Part shown: positions 26,241 through 34,393 of the stretch, piece by piece
How positions within the stretch are numbered: position 1 is the stretch's first letter
Layout: each line of letters starts with the position of its first letter
Source of the DNA: Phaeobacter sp. B1627
Lineage (GTDB): Bacteria > Pseudomonadota > Alphaproteobacteria > Rhodobacterales > Rhodobacteraceae
Reading direction: 5' to 3'
DNA: 64,000 nt
Assembly: GCF_006265095.1 (NCBI RefSeq)
Contig: NZ_VCNK01000022.1
Coordinates: 82,489 to 146,488, forward strand
The notes under the pieces: model-generated
Database searches by the model: none
What the model was told of the DNA's origin: nothing
The model's input: the letters and a program-made list of their open reading frames with translations, nothing else
Translations under genes and position numbers: made by a program

Positions 26241-27800
26241 CTAAAAATCGGTGGGCGCGCCACCTTCGGATTTCCGCCGCTCCACAAAGGCTGCCAACTC
26301 CTCTCGGATAGCCGGATCCATCGGCGGTTCTTCAAATTCGGCTATGATCTGCTTGTAGATCTTGTGTGCCCGCTCCGCCGTCCAGACGCCGCCTGCCGCC
26401 TCCCAGGCCTCGTAATTGCGCCAGTCACTCAGGAAAGGCTGATAGAACGCAGTGGCATAGCGATCCTGGGTGTGCTGGATGCCAAAGAAATGGCCATCGT
26501 TGCCAACTTCGCGGATGGCATCCAACGCGATCTCATCAGGTCCTGTCGCCACGATCGCCGGCTCCATATAGCGCTGGATCATCTGCAGCACTTCACAATC
26601 CATGATGAATTTTTCGGGGCTTGCGATCAGCCCCCCTTCGAGCCACCCGGCGGCGTGATAGACCATATGGGTGCCCGACTGTACGGCAGCCCAGAGCGAA
26701 TTGGAGGTCTCCCACATCGCTTGACCATCGGGGACATTTGCGGCGCACACCCCCGAAGACCGCATCGGCAGCCCATAAAACCGGGCCATCTGGCCGGTCA
26801 TCTGGGTCGCCCGCATGTATTCCGGCGTGCCAAAGGCAGGGGCACCGGATTTCATGTCCACGTTCGACGTGAAGGTACCGATCGCGCAGGGGGCACCGGG
26901 ACGGACATATTGGAACAGGGCAATCGCGCAGAGCGATTCCGCCAGCGACTGCGCCACCGCACCTGCCATCGTCACCGGCGCCATCGCACCCGCCAGCGTG
27001 AAGGGCGACACGATCACCGGCTGGCCGCGCCGGATCAGACGCAAGGAGCCGTCGATCATGGGGTCGTCATGCTTCAGCGGCGAGGTGGAGTTGATATTGG
27101 TATACATCCGAGGTGTCGCCTCGAATTCCGCATCGCTCAGCCCCCCGGCGATCCGCACCATTTCCATCACGTCCTCGACCCGCTCCTTGCCCAGCGAATA
27201 GGCGTGCGTCACCTTGTCCGTGATCGTCAGCTTGTCAAAAAGCACATCCAGGTGGCGCACCGAGGCATGTATGTCCACAGGCTCCACCGGATATCCGCCC
27301 GCGAAGTGGATGCAATTGAAATACTGCGTCAGTTTCAGCAGGTTCTGGCATTGCGCGCGCGTTCCCGAGACCTTCTTGTTCAGCTCCACGTCCCAATAGT
27401 TGGGCGGCGAGGACACATTGCCGAACACCATCGTGTCGCCACCGATGCGGATTGTGCGATCCGTGTTCCGCGGGGTCAGGGTAAAGTCCGACGGCGCCTT
27501 TGCGACCATGTCCATGACAAAGTCGCGACCCATCCGGACCAGTTCACCGTCTACTTTGACGCCGGCCTCCCGAAAGATCTCCAACGCCTCGGCATTCAGG
27601 AATTGAACTCCGATTTCCTCCAGGATCCGCATGGCGCCATCATGAATTGCGGCCACGCCTTCATCGGTCAACGGTTCAATCGGGCGGTCAAGATTGGTCG
27701 GAGGATTCCACGGCATCTGTTCCAGCGTTGCCGTACCACGACGGGCCGCTGCCCCCGCTCTGCCGCCGCCACGGCGTTTGCGCGCAACTGTCTCCGACAT
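26241..27800 (-). CDS. MttB-family methyltransferase, pyrrolysine-free
   Basis: The 519-residue protein belongs to the trimethylamine methyltransferase (MttB) family. Family segments include GAMRILEEIGVQFLNAEALE near residue 55, GNVSSPPNYWDVELNKK, and the C-terminal FFGIQHTQDRYATAFYQPFL. Archaeal MttB encodes pyrrolysine with an in-frame amber codon; here the frame has no internal stop. Known non-pyrrolysine members demethylate quaternary amines such as glycine betaine, proline betaine or carnitine and pass the methyl group to a corrinoid protein. No corrinoid protein or activator gene is adjacent. The ATG at 27800 was chosen for its GGGGGAG ribosome site; an upstream ATG at 27866 would add 22 residues without family likeness. 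Confidence 0.88.
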   Translation of the reverse strand: MSETVARKRRGGGRAGAAARRGTATLEQMPWNPPTNLDRPIEPLTDEGVAAIHDGAMRILEEIGVQFLNAEALEIFREAGVKVDGELVRMGRDFVMDMVAKAPSDFTLTPRNTDRTIRIGGDTMVFGNVSSPPNYWDVELNKKVSGTRAQCQNLLKLTQYFNCIHFAGGYPVEPVDIHASVRHLDVLFDKLTITDKVTHAYSLGKERVEDVMEMVRIAGGLSDAEFEATPRMYTNINSTSPLKHDDPMIDGSLRLIRRGQPVIVSPFTLAGAMAPVTMAGAVAQSLAESLCAIALFQYVRPGAPCAIGTFTSNVDMKSGAPAFGTPEYMRATQMTGQMARFYGLPMRSSGVCAANVPDGQAMWETSNSLWAAVQSGTHMVYHAAGWLEGGLIASPEKFIMDCEVLQMIQRYMEPAIVATGPDEIALDAIREVGNDGHFFGIQHTQDRYATAFYQPFLSDWRNYEAWEAAGGVWTAERAHKIYKQIIAEFEEPPMDPAIREELAAFVERRKSEGGAPTDF

Positions 27801-27935
27801 GGTGCTCCCCCTCAGACTGTGAACCGAATTCTCCCTCGATACTGCATCATCGCCTTCCAGACACACCTGTCCATTCCCGACACGGCATGTCGCTTTCCCG
27901 TCGGAGGATGCCGCTTGGCGCAGACCCTCCCGGGG

Positions 27936-28625
27936 TCAGCCCGCAAGCCAGGCCGGGATGTGGCCGATATCGGGCAGGACCACATCTGCGTGCGGCGCGA
28001 GATCGGCGGCGCTGGCCATTCCGGTCAGAACGCCGATGGTCTGCATGCCTGCAGCACGTCCGGCGATCAGATCGTGCAGACTGTCGCCCACCATAGCAGT
28101 TTGCGACGGCGGGACCGAGGCGGTCTTGCAAAAGGCCAGCAAGGGATCGGGGTCTGGCTTGGCCCCATAGCCGCTGTCTGCACCGATCACCATGTCGAAA
28201 AGCTCAAGCACGCCGGAGCGGGTCAGATGACGGCGGGCCGAATGTTCACCGTCATTTGTCATCACGCCCAATCTGTAGCCCTCCGCGCGCAGCCCTTCGA
28301 GAAACGGAGCCAAGGGCACCGCCTGCGCCAATTCGGCCTCTGCGGCCGTCCGGGTCAGATAGGTGGCAAGCTCCGCGGGTGCCCGGCCCGGAACATGCGG
28401 TGACAGCCGCGCCGCGATCTCGCCGTTTGTGCCTGCGATGGCAATACTGTCCGGCCGGAATGCCCGTTGCTCCAGATCATAACTGATGGCGTCCGCCAGT
28501 GCGGCCAAGCGATCACTGTTTCCCTCCGCCAGGTCGGTCAGCATCGTCATCGACCAGCCATTCCAGGTGCGGGAAAAGTCGAACAGCGTACCGTCCTTGT
28601 CAAACAGAAGCGCGGAAAGGGTCAT
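27936..28625 (-). CDS. HAD-family hydrolase, phosphoglycolate-phosphatase-like
   Basis: The 229-residue protein has the four HAD motifs: nucleophile LLFDKDGTLFDF near residue 7, the motif II Thr in LGVMTNDGEHSARRH near residue 123, the motif III Lys in GYGAKPDPDPLLAFC, and acidic motif IV AMVGDSLHDLIAGRAAGM. A helical cap between motifs I and II is typical of Gph-like phosphatases. The first Asp is followed by Lys-Asp, as in many real HADs. Substrate is unknown. It lies between mttB and the DUF3572 gene on the same strand. Confidence 0.87.
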   Translation of the reverse strand: MTLSALLFDKDGTLFDFSRTWNGWSMTMLTDLAEGNSDRLAALADAISYDLEQRAFRPDSIAIAGTNGEIAARLSPHVPGRAPAELATYLTRTAAEAELAQAVPLAPFLEGLRAEGYRLGVMTNDGEHSARRHLTRSGVLELFDMVIGADSGYGAKPDPDPLLAFCKTASVPPSQTAMVGDSLHDLIAGRAAGMQTIGVLTGMASAADLAPHADVVLPDIGHIPAWLAG

Positions 28626-28671
28626 TGATGGTCCTCGGGGATATCAGGGATCAGGGCGTTCCGCAGCCCTA

Positions 28672-28956
28672 TCACGTCCAGTGGACCTGTTCACCCCCCG
28701 GCAAGGCCGCGCGCGCCTCGACCAGCGCGCTATAGGGAAGACCTTCGAGATCGCAAAAGGCCATGACCCAGGCGTCATCCATCAGCAGAAAGTCCAGAAC
28801 AGCCCCGAGGAATGTCGCATCGTTCACCCGGTCACGCAGGTCCGACAGCGAGGCCCCGCTGGCGCCAAGGAAGACCGGCAGCAGGTCGTCATTGCCAGCC
28901 AGCCAGCTCAGCGCTTTCAAACTCAGAACCTCGGCCTGATCGGCGGAAAATGGCAT
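28672..28956 (-). CDS. DUF3572 family protein
   Basis: This 94-residue protein matches the small alphaproteobacterial DUF3572 family (AEVLSLKALSWLAGNDDLLP, AVLDFLLMDDAWVMAFCDLE). It is helical and acidic with no signal peptide or membrane segment, so probably cytoplasmic. The gene is divergent from pleD with a 115-base gap. DUF3572 genes are commonly found beside pleD in alphaproteobacteria, which suggests a link to cell-cycle or cyclic di-GMP control, but no function is established. Confidence 0.85.
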   Translation of the reverse strand: MPFSADQAEVLSLKALSWLAGNDDLLPVFLGASGASLSDLRDRVNDATFLGAVLDFLLMDDAWVMAFCDLEGLPYSALVEARAALPGGEQVHWT

Positions 28957-29071
28957 AGCAGCCTCCTTGTCGACACTTTTAGGTCAAATTGCTGTAAATA
29001 CGAAAGAGTTTGTTAACCAGTCTAATCGACACTCGGACCACGTCATAAGACAGATATGAAGGTGTTCGGAC

Positions 29072-30472
29072 TTGCTAGGCACGATCCTGATCATAGATGG
29101 GGTCTCCATCAATCGCATCATTTTGAAGGTGCAGCTGACGGCCGCCTGTTTCCAGGTGTTGCAGGCCGATACTGTTGCGGCCGCCGTCGCGCTGGCGTCC
29201 GGCAACCGTCCAGATCTTGTCCTGACCGCAATGTCCCTTCCCGACGGTGACGCCGCCGCCCTCAAGCAGGCCTTGGCCGCCATGCCACAGGTCGCGGATG
29301 TGCCGGTGATCGCGCTCAGTGCTCAGAATGACCGCGCCACCCGGATCAAGGCTCTGTCGGCCGGAATTGATGAAGTGTTGCCGCAACCCGTGGACGATAT
29401 GATCCTTCAGGCCCGCATCCGCAGCCTGCTCCGCATGCGCTCCAAGAATGAAGATCTGCAACTGTGCGAAGACGGCGCGCACAGGTTGGCCATCCCCCTT
29501 GCCGCGGCGGCGCAGCGCATGTCGCGACCCGACGCCCGAATCGCACTTCTGTGTCACGATCTGCAAACCTCTCTCAAATGGAAACGCCGCCTGTCCTCGC
29601 AGGTCAGCGATGATCTGCGCGCCTGTACCCTCGACGCCATCCAGGATCTGATGCGGTCTCCGGTGCCGGATGTCATCGTGATCGAATTGAACGAACTCTC
29701 CGCCGGCATGGCGCTGCGCCTTCTCGCTGATCTGCGGGCCCGGGCAAGCACCCGCGACTGCATTGTGGTCGCGGTGCCCAACCCGGCCGACGCCACCATT
29801 GCCGCCGAAGCTCTGGACCGCGGTGCACATGATGTGTTGCACTGCGGTTTTCAGGTCGAGGAACTGGCGCTGCGGATCAACATACAACTGGAGTACAGAG
29901 GCCGGGCCGAGCGCGCCCGGGACACATTGCGCAACGGGTTGCGCGCCGCGATGGAGGATCCGATGACGGGCCTTTATAACCGGCGCTACGCAAAACCCTT
30001 CCTCGACCGGGTCGTCTGTGACGCTGCGCTGTCGGGTCAGCAATATGCGGTGATGGTCGCAGATCTGGACCACTTCAAGCGGATCAACGATCAGTTCGGC
30101 CACCCGGTCGGCGACGCGGTCCTGATCGAAGCGGGCCGGCGGCTGCAGGCAGAGTTGCGCAATTGCGACATGCTGGCCCGTATCGGCGGCGAGGAATTCA
30201 TGGTCGTCATGCCCGGCGTCTCGGCCGCAGAAGTCAGCAGCACCGCAACCCGGCTGTGCACGGCGATCAACACGGCCCCCTTCACCGTTTCGGGCGCCTC
30301 GACCCCGATCGAGGTCACCATCAGCATCGGCGCCGTCATCGGGGGGCCTCACGCGGGCGAGACCTCGGCTGATGGCCTGTTTGCAGCTGCGGACCGGGCG
30401 CTTTATGATGCCAAACGTGCCGGACGCAACCAAACCTCTCTCGGTGCCGCGTCACGTCCGGCAGCCGCCTGA
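29072..30472 (+). CDS. pleD: PleD-type diguanylate cyclase with degenerate receivers
   Basis: The 466-residue protein has the PleD layout: two receiver domains (1-120 and about 155-275) and a GGDEF domain (about 290-455). The active site is ARIGGEEFMVVM with GGEEF at 372-376, and the I-site RNCD is at 363-366. The receiver is unusual: the phosphoacceptor Asp53 of Caulobacter PleD is Ala53 (DLVLTAMSLPDG), Lys105 is Gln105 (VLPQPVDD), and only Asp9 of the acidic pair remains (IIDG). The second receiver is also degenerate, as in Caulobacter. The enzyme can probably make cyclic di-GMP but not be switched on by phosphorylation at the normal site. It is divergent from DUF3572, a conserved arrangement. 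Confidence 0.9.
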   Translation: MLGTILIIDGVSINRIILKVQLTAACFQVLQADTVAAAVALASGNRPDLVLTAMSLPDGDAAALKQALAAMPQVADVPVIALSAQNDRATRIKALSAGIDEVLPQPVDDMILQARIRSLLRMRSKNEDLQLCEDGAHRLAIPLAAAAQRMSRPDARIALLCHDLQTSLKWKRRLSSQVSDDLRACTLDAIQDLMRSPVPDVIVIELNELSAGMALRLLADLRARASTRDCIVVAVPNPADATIAAEALDRGAHDVLHCGFQVEELALRINIQLEYRGRAERARDTLRNGLRAAMEDPMTGLYNRRYAKPFLDRVVCDAALSGQQYAVMVADLDHFKRINDQFGHPVGDAVLIEAGRRLQAELRNCDMLARIGGEEFMVVMPGVSAAEVSSTATRLCTAINTAPFTVSGASTPIEVTISIGAVIGGPHAGETSADGLFAAADRALYDAKRAGRNQTSLGAASRPAAA

Positions 30473-30654
30473 TCACGCCCACCTGCGCCGGTGGTTCAAA
30501 TCGGGCGTTCTATAGCCACTGCGCCGACCGGGGAACAAAGGCGGCGCCACGGATCATCCCCAGATCAGCTCCGCTATTCCCGGCCCGCTTTTCCCGACCT
30601 GTCTTCCCCGACCAGTGACCGGACACCCACCGGACACGGGGGAGCCCATCGGCG

Positions 30655-31215
30655 TCAATCGCTGCCTCTTTGAGTTCCCCCGCCGTGAGTTCCCCCGCCC
30701 TGGCCATCGCGCGATTTCGGTTTGCGGAACCGTGCGATATGACGCTCGACCCGGTCGGCAAAGGCCGCACGCTCTTCGGGACTCATCTGTTGCAGCTTGC
30801 CGATCCAGGCGTCTTGCAGCGTGGACTTGAAGCTCTCGATCTCAGACGATTGTTCGGCGATACGGTCCCGCAACCTAGCGACATCCAGCGGCTCCTGCCG
30901 GATCAGGTCCAATAGCGCCTTCAGCTCTGCGATCCGACGGTCGACAACACTGTCAAACTCGCCCTCGCCCAGATCGCGCAGCATTCTCTGCTGGTCCGGG
31001 TCGAAACTCCGAAACATCACCCCGCCAATGGCATCGGCGGCAGCGGGGGGCGGCGGAGCCTTGTGATAGCGCTTGCCGCCATGGGGGGGCTCCCGCAGAG
31101 CTGATCCTGCGACCACTCCGATCACCGCGAGGTTGGCCCCCAGCGAGAGCGCAAACGCCAGCTTGAGCCAGCGCGGCGTGCGGGATAGAGATTTGGTGCC
31201 CGAGATATCAGTCAT
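30655..31215 (-). CDS. Membrane-anchored periplasmic metal-sensor-like protein
   Basis: The 186-residue protein has one N-terminal transmembrane helix (WLKLAFALSLGANLAVIGVV), a His/Pro-rich linker (EPPHGGKRYHKAPPPP) and a periplasmic all-helical region (RMLRDLGEGEFDSVVDRRIA onward) like CnrX/ZraP-type heavy-metal sensors. It ends in a Gly/His tail (GGGTHGGGTQRG). It overlaps the anti-sigma gene by four bases (ATGA) and is last in the EF-hand / sigma / anti-sigma / sensor operon. Together with the anti-sigma factor it probably passes an envelope signal to the ECF sigma factor. The metal is unknown. Confidence 0.78.
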   Translation of the reverse strand: MTDISGTKSLSRTPRWLKLAFALSLGANLAVIGVVAGSALREPPHGGKRYHKAPPPPAAADAIGGVMFRSFDPDQQRMLRDLGEGEFDSVVDRRIAELKALLDLIRQEPLDVARLRDRIAEQSSEIESFKSTLQDAWIGKLQQMSPEERAAFADRVERHIARFRKPKSRDGQGGGTHGGGTQRGSD

Positions 31216-31625
31216 TGCATGTCCTCTGCCAGAACCGTGGCCAGGTCAAAAGTTTCATAAGCCGCATAATCGTCGCCGCTGACCATCGCGGATGCATCGC
31301 TGAGCGTGCCCAGCCCGGCTGCGTTCATGACAACCTCCGGCCCGGCAATCCCGACCCACAGGCCGATCCAAAGGCCGGTGCAGCTTGCCGTCACCAGGCC
31401 ACCGACCGAAACCCAGCCCCCCAATGCGGAGACCAGAGCCGCAAGCGGGCCACGCCTGACGCTGCCATCCTGCGGCGGGAGCGGAGGGGCCTGCCAATGC
31501 GCCTGTTGCGCCGCAGCATCCGCGAGGATCGCGGAGGTCAGCCGCTCAGACACGACCGGACGCGCGTCACGGGCCTCCCGAAACAGGGCTTCGATATCGT
31601 CAAAATTGTCGTGATGATCAGTCAT
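31212..31625 (-). CDS. Probable anti-sigma factor, single transmembrane helix
   Basis: From the ATG at 31625 the protein is 137 residues: MTDHHDNFDDIEALFREARD, an acidic helical cytoplasmic part, then a hydrophobic helix (WVSVGGLVTASCTGLWIGLW) and a short periplasmic tail. It lacks the HxxxCxxC motif of zinc anti-sigma factors. It overlaps both the sigma factor gene and the sensor gene, the usual place of an anti-sigma factor. The upstream ATG at 31670 lies inside the sigma gene and adds a run unlike the family. The role is inferred from layout and position, not from a signature. Confidence 0.75.
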   Translation of the reverse strand: MTDHHDNFDDIEALFREARDARPVVSERLTSAILADAAAQQAHWQAPPLPPQDGSVRRGPLAALVSALGGWVSVGGLVTASCTGLWIGLWVGIAGPEVVMNAAGLGTLSDASAMVSGDDYAAYETFDLATVLAEDMQ

Positions 31626-32289
31626 CGTGATACCCCAATTCATCTCGTCGCCCGGCCAGCGCCTTGGCAAGGGCCCTTTTGCCCCGTGCCGTCAGGCTTT
31701 CTACGGCTTCCACGCCGATCTCCATGATCCCGGCAATCTCCGGGTTCGTCAGCTCTTCTATGTGCCGCAGGACAACTGCCTGGCGCTGGCGCTCTGGCAG
31801 GGTCATCAATGCGTCCTGCAACGCATCGGCACGCGCTTGGTTCTGCAGGGTCTCTGCCGCGCTGGCAGCAGGATCCGGCGGCTCCGGCACCGCATCCAGA
31901 TCCAGGGTTCCGCCCCGGGCCCGGCGTTTGATGTCGATGCAAAGGTTCATTGTGACCCGATAAAGCCAGGTCGAGACCCTCGCCTCCCCCTGACGCCAGT
32001 CGGGTGCCACCTTCCAGAGCCGGATCATCGCTTCCTGAGTGACATCTTCGGCCTCTGCCCGATTGCCAAGCACCCGCATGGCCATGCCCAGCACCCGCGG
32101 CCCCAGACGCTGCGTCAACTCGGCGGCGACTGTGGGATCGCCATTGGCGAACAGCACCAGGAGCGCCTCGTCACTCACCTCCGGCTCCGGCTCCATGACG
32201 GCCGCGGCAGCAGAGGCCGTGCCCCGCAGCCCCATCATGCGCGCCTCCCCCCGTGAGGGAGGCGCAGGTTTATCGGCATACATATGCAC
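31618..32289 (-). CDS. ECF-type RNA polymerase sigma factor
   Basis: The protein (up to 223 residues) has sigma region 2 with MRVLGNRAEAEDVTQEAMIR and LYRVTMNLCIDIKRRARG. Region 4 is seen as LMTLPERQRQAVVLRHIEEL followed by the helix-turn-helix EIAGIMEIGVEAVESLTARG. The true start may be ATG 32289, ATG 32283 or ATG 32196 (MEPEPEVSDEAL), since residues 1-31 are low in family likeness. It is 19 bases past the EF-hand gene and overlaps its anti-sigma gene. ECF factors of this arrangement normally drive their own operon, so a promoter recognised by it may lie before 32806. Confidence 0.92.
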   Translation of the reverse strand: MHMYADKPAPPSRGEARMMGLRGTASAAAAVMEPEPEVSDEALLVLFANGDPTVAAELTQRLGPRVLGMAMRVLGNRAEAEDVTQEAMIRLWKVAPDWRQGEARVSTWLYRVTMNLCIDIKRRARGGTLDLDAVPEPPDPAASAAETLQNQARADALQDALMTLPERQRQAVVLRHIEELTNPEIAGIMEIGVEAVESLTARGKRALAKALAGRRDELGYHDD

Positions 32290-32308
32290 TGTTCAGTCCA
32301 GATCGGAC

Positions 32309-32806
32309 TTACTCCGAGTCGGCGCCATGGCCCCTGTGGTCGGGTCCATCGCGGTGATGTTTCTTCTTCATCACGGCTTCGATGATTGCCTGCGCAGTAT
32401 CGAACTCCGCCTTGGAGATCGACCCGTCGCCGTTGGTATCTGCCTTTTCCAGCAGCTTGTGTGGGCCGCGGCGCTGCGGCATTTCTTCGACGCTGAGCGC
32501 ACCGTCGCCGTTCTTGTCGAAGCGTTCGATCATAGCTTCGGTCCGTTTGGCAATCCTTTCCTGCGCCTTGGCTGTCATTTCCTCAGCAGTCAACATCCCG
32601 TCGCCGTTGGCGTCGGCCTCGTCAAAGCGTTTCTGGCCCATGGCCGCGATCTCTGCCTGTGTCAAAGCGCCGTCACCATCCGCATCCAGTTGCTCAAACG
32701 TGGGCTTTTGACGATCAGGGCCAAAGCCGGGCTTGGCCACCGCGATGGTCCCCGCCGCCGCAGTGGACAGGGACAGGAGAGTCGCAATCAGGATCTGTTT
32801 TTTCAT
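32309..32806 (-). CDS. Secreted calcium-binding protein with four EF hands
   Basis: The 165-residue protein has a signal peptide (MKKQILIATLLSLSTAAAG) and four canonical EF-hand loops: DADGDGALTQAE, DANGDGMLTAEE, DKNGDGALSVEE and DTNGDGSISKAE. Each has Asp/Asn at positions 1, 3 and 5 and Glu at 12. The C-terminus is His-rich (KKKHHRDGPDHRGHG), which could bind transition metals. It is first in the operon with the ECF sigma, anti-sigma and sensor genes, which suggests it is a periplasmic Ca or metal buffer controlled by, or feeding into, that sigma switch. Confidence 0.92.
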   Translation of the reverse strand: MKKQILIATLLSLSTAAAGTIAVAKPGFGPDRQKPTFEQLDADGDGALTQAEIAAMGQKRFDEADANGDGMLTAEEMTAKAQERIAKRTEAMIERFDKNGDGALSVEEMPQRRGPHKLLEKADTNGDGSISKAEFDTAQAIIEAVMKKKHHRDGPDHRGHGADSE

Positions 32807-32832
32807 AACGTCGTTCCTTTAGTTCAGCCTCA

Positions 32833-32847
32833 GCAGCACTGTGCTGC
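32833..32847. promoter_or_regulatory. Palindrome upstream of the EF-hand operon
   Basis: GCAGCAC-T-GTGCTGC is a perfect 7-bp inverted repeat 27 bases before the EF-hand ATG. It could be an operator or a leader hairpin. The remainder of the 266-base gap to the DUF983 gene shows a weak CCGTCG/CGACGG hairpin at 32883-32897 and nothing else. Confidence 0.5.
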
Positions 32848-33072
32848 CCGATGTATGAGTAAAACGACCGCCACCGGGGTTTCCGTCGCGCCGACGGCAT
32901 TTATTTTTCATCTCCCGAATGCAGCGCCCGATAACGGCACCCTGTTGGCCGGGGCGCGTCACCCGGTCACAGCGCATTCACCCTTTGGTTTGCATATTTC
33001 TCTAGAAAGGTTGAAATGGACCGTAGACTGCATGATCTGCGGTCGGGCCCAGCCAAAGCGACGGAGCATCAG

Positions 33073-33519
33073 ATGACCCAGACCCCAGGCCTCGTACAGC
33101 AGGATATGGCCCCAGGTGACCGCCCGACCAAGCCCGCCTTGTGGAGAGGCTGGCGTCGCCGCTGTCCCAATTGCGGCGAAGGCCATCTGCTGCACAGCTA
33201 TCTGAAGGTGAACGACCAGTGCACCGTCTGCGGGGAAACGTTTCACCACCACCGCGCCGATGACGGGCCGGCCTATCTGACCATTCTTGTCGTCGGGCAC
33301 CTGATGGCCCCCCTCATGCACTATACCGCGTTTGAGTGGCGCCCCTCACCCTGGGTCATGGCCAGCGTGTTCTCGACCGGTTGCCTGGCGGCCTCGCTCT
33401 ACCTGCTGCCGCGTCTGAAGGGGGCCGTTGTGGCCTATCAATGGGCCCGCCGGATGTACGGCTTTGAAACGGCCACCCCGGGATCCAAAGCCACAGCCGA
33501 CGCCGGGACCACTGAATGA
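33073..33519 (+). CDS. DUF983 membrane protein with zinc ribbon
   Basis: From the ATG at 33073 the protein is 148 residues. It has a zinc-ribbon pair, RRCPNCGEGHLL and DQCTVCGETFHHHRADD, followed by two hydrophobic helices (YLTILVVGHLMAPLMHYTAF, WVMASVFSTGCLAASLYLLP). This is the DUF983 pattern, whose function is unknown. The 33016 ATG in frame adds 19 residues that are not family-like. It lies 102 bases before the Nudix gene on the same strand. Confidence 0.85.
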   Translation: MTQTPGLVQQDMAPGDRPTKPALWRGWRRRCPNCGEGHLLHSYLKVNDQCTVCGETFHHHRADDGPAYLTILVVGHLMAPLMHYTAFEWRPSPWVMASVFSTGCLAASLYLLPRLKGAVVAYQWARRMYGFETATPGSKATADAGTTE

Positions 33520-33621
33520 CCGGAATTGCCCGTTCTCGGCTCTTTCCTTTCTGACCGAAAGACGTGACACTGCGATCCGGCCCGCCCGCGAGCAGGCCAC
33601 TGCAGGCAGGAGGACACAGGC

Positions 33622-34350
33622 ATGACAGGCACAACCGGACCGGAGCAGAGCCGGGACAAGACAGCGATCCGCGATGCGGCCACCGTCATCGCCGTGCGTG
33701 ACCGCGACAGTTGCGACCCCCGTGTTCTGATGGGCCAGCGCGGCGCTCAGGCCGCCTTCATGCCGAATAAATTTGTCTTTCCCGGTGGCGCGATGGATGC
33801 CGGTGATCTCGATATCGCGTTGCACGCCGATATCGCGCAACCCTGCCGTGACCGCCTGAGGGCAGAGGGCGGCGACCGGATCTGGCAGGCGCTCTGCATC
33901 GCTGCGGTGCGCGAACTCTGGGAGGAGACCGGGCTTATTCTCGGCCGTCCGGGACATTGGCCCGGCACCGTGCCCGCCGACTGGCAGAGCTATGCCGCTG
34001 CCGGGCATGTGCCGGATGCCTCGGCCCTGACCTTCGTGTTTCGCGCCCTGACCCCTCCGGGCAGGCCACGCAGGTTCGATGCACGGTTCTTTCTTCTGGA
34101 GGCCGAGTCCCTTGTCGGCGATCTCGACGATTTTTCCCGCGCATCGGACGAGCTGTCCCATCTGCAATGGGTGCCCCTCAGCCAGGTCCGTCGCTTCGAT
34201 TTGCCCTTCATCACCGAAGTGGTCCTGGCCGAGGTGAGCGCAACCCTGCGGTCCGGGAAATCCCCGGAGAGCACACCGTTTTTCCGCAACGATGACGAGG
34301 AAAGCCTGTTCCTGCGCCTGCATGGCCGTCCCATGCCCCAGGCCGATTGA
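33622..34350 (+). CDS. Nudix hydrolase
   Basis: The 242-residue protein has the Nudix core split by an insertion. The glycine-rich strand FVFPGGAMDAGDLDIA is near residue 52 and the catalytic helix AVRELWEETGLILGRPGH near residue 96, giving the REx2EExG ligands for Mg. The extra helical segment between them is common in NUDT19-like and CoA-pyrophosphatase-like hydrolases. It probably cleaves a nucleoside diphosphate-linked or CoA-type substrate; which one is unknown. It converges on the EamA gene. Confidence 0.85.
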   Translation: MTGTTGPEQSRDKTAIRDAATVIAVRDRDSCDPRVLMGQRGAQAAFMPNKFVFPGGAMDAGDLDIALHADIAQPCRDRLRAEGGDRIWQALCIAAVRELWEETGLILGRPGHWPGTVPADWQSYAAAGHVPDASALTFVFRALTPPGRPRRFDARFFLLEAESLVGDLDDFSRASDELSHLQWVPLSQVRRFDLPFITEVVLAEVSATLRSGKSPESTPFFRNDDEESLFLRLHGRPMPQAD

Positions 34351-34393
34351 GAGCCGCAGACCGCCGCAGCCTGATTGCGCCAGACCGCCGCAA

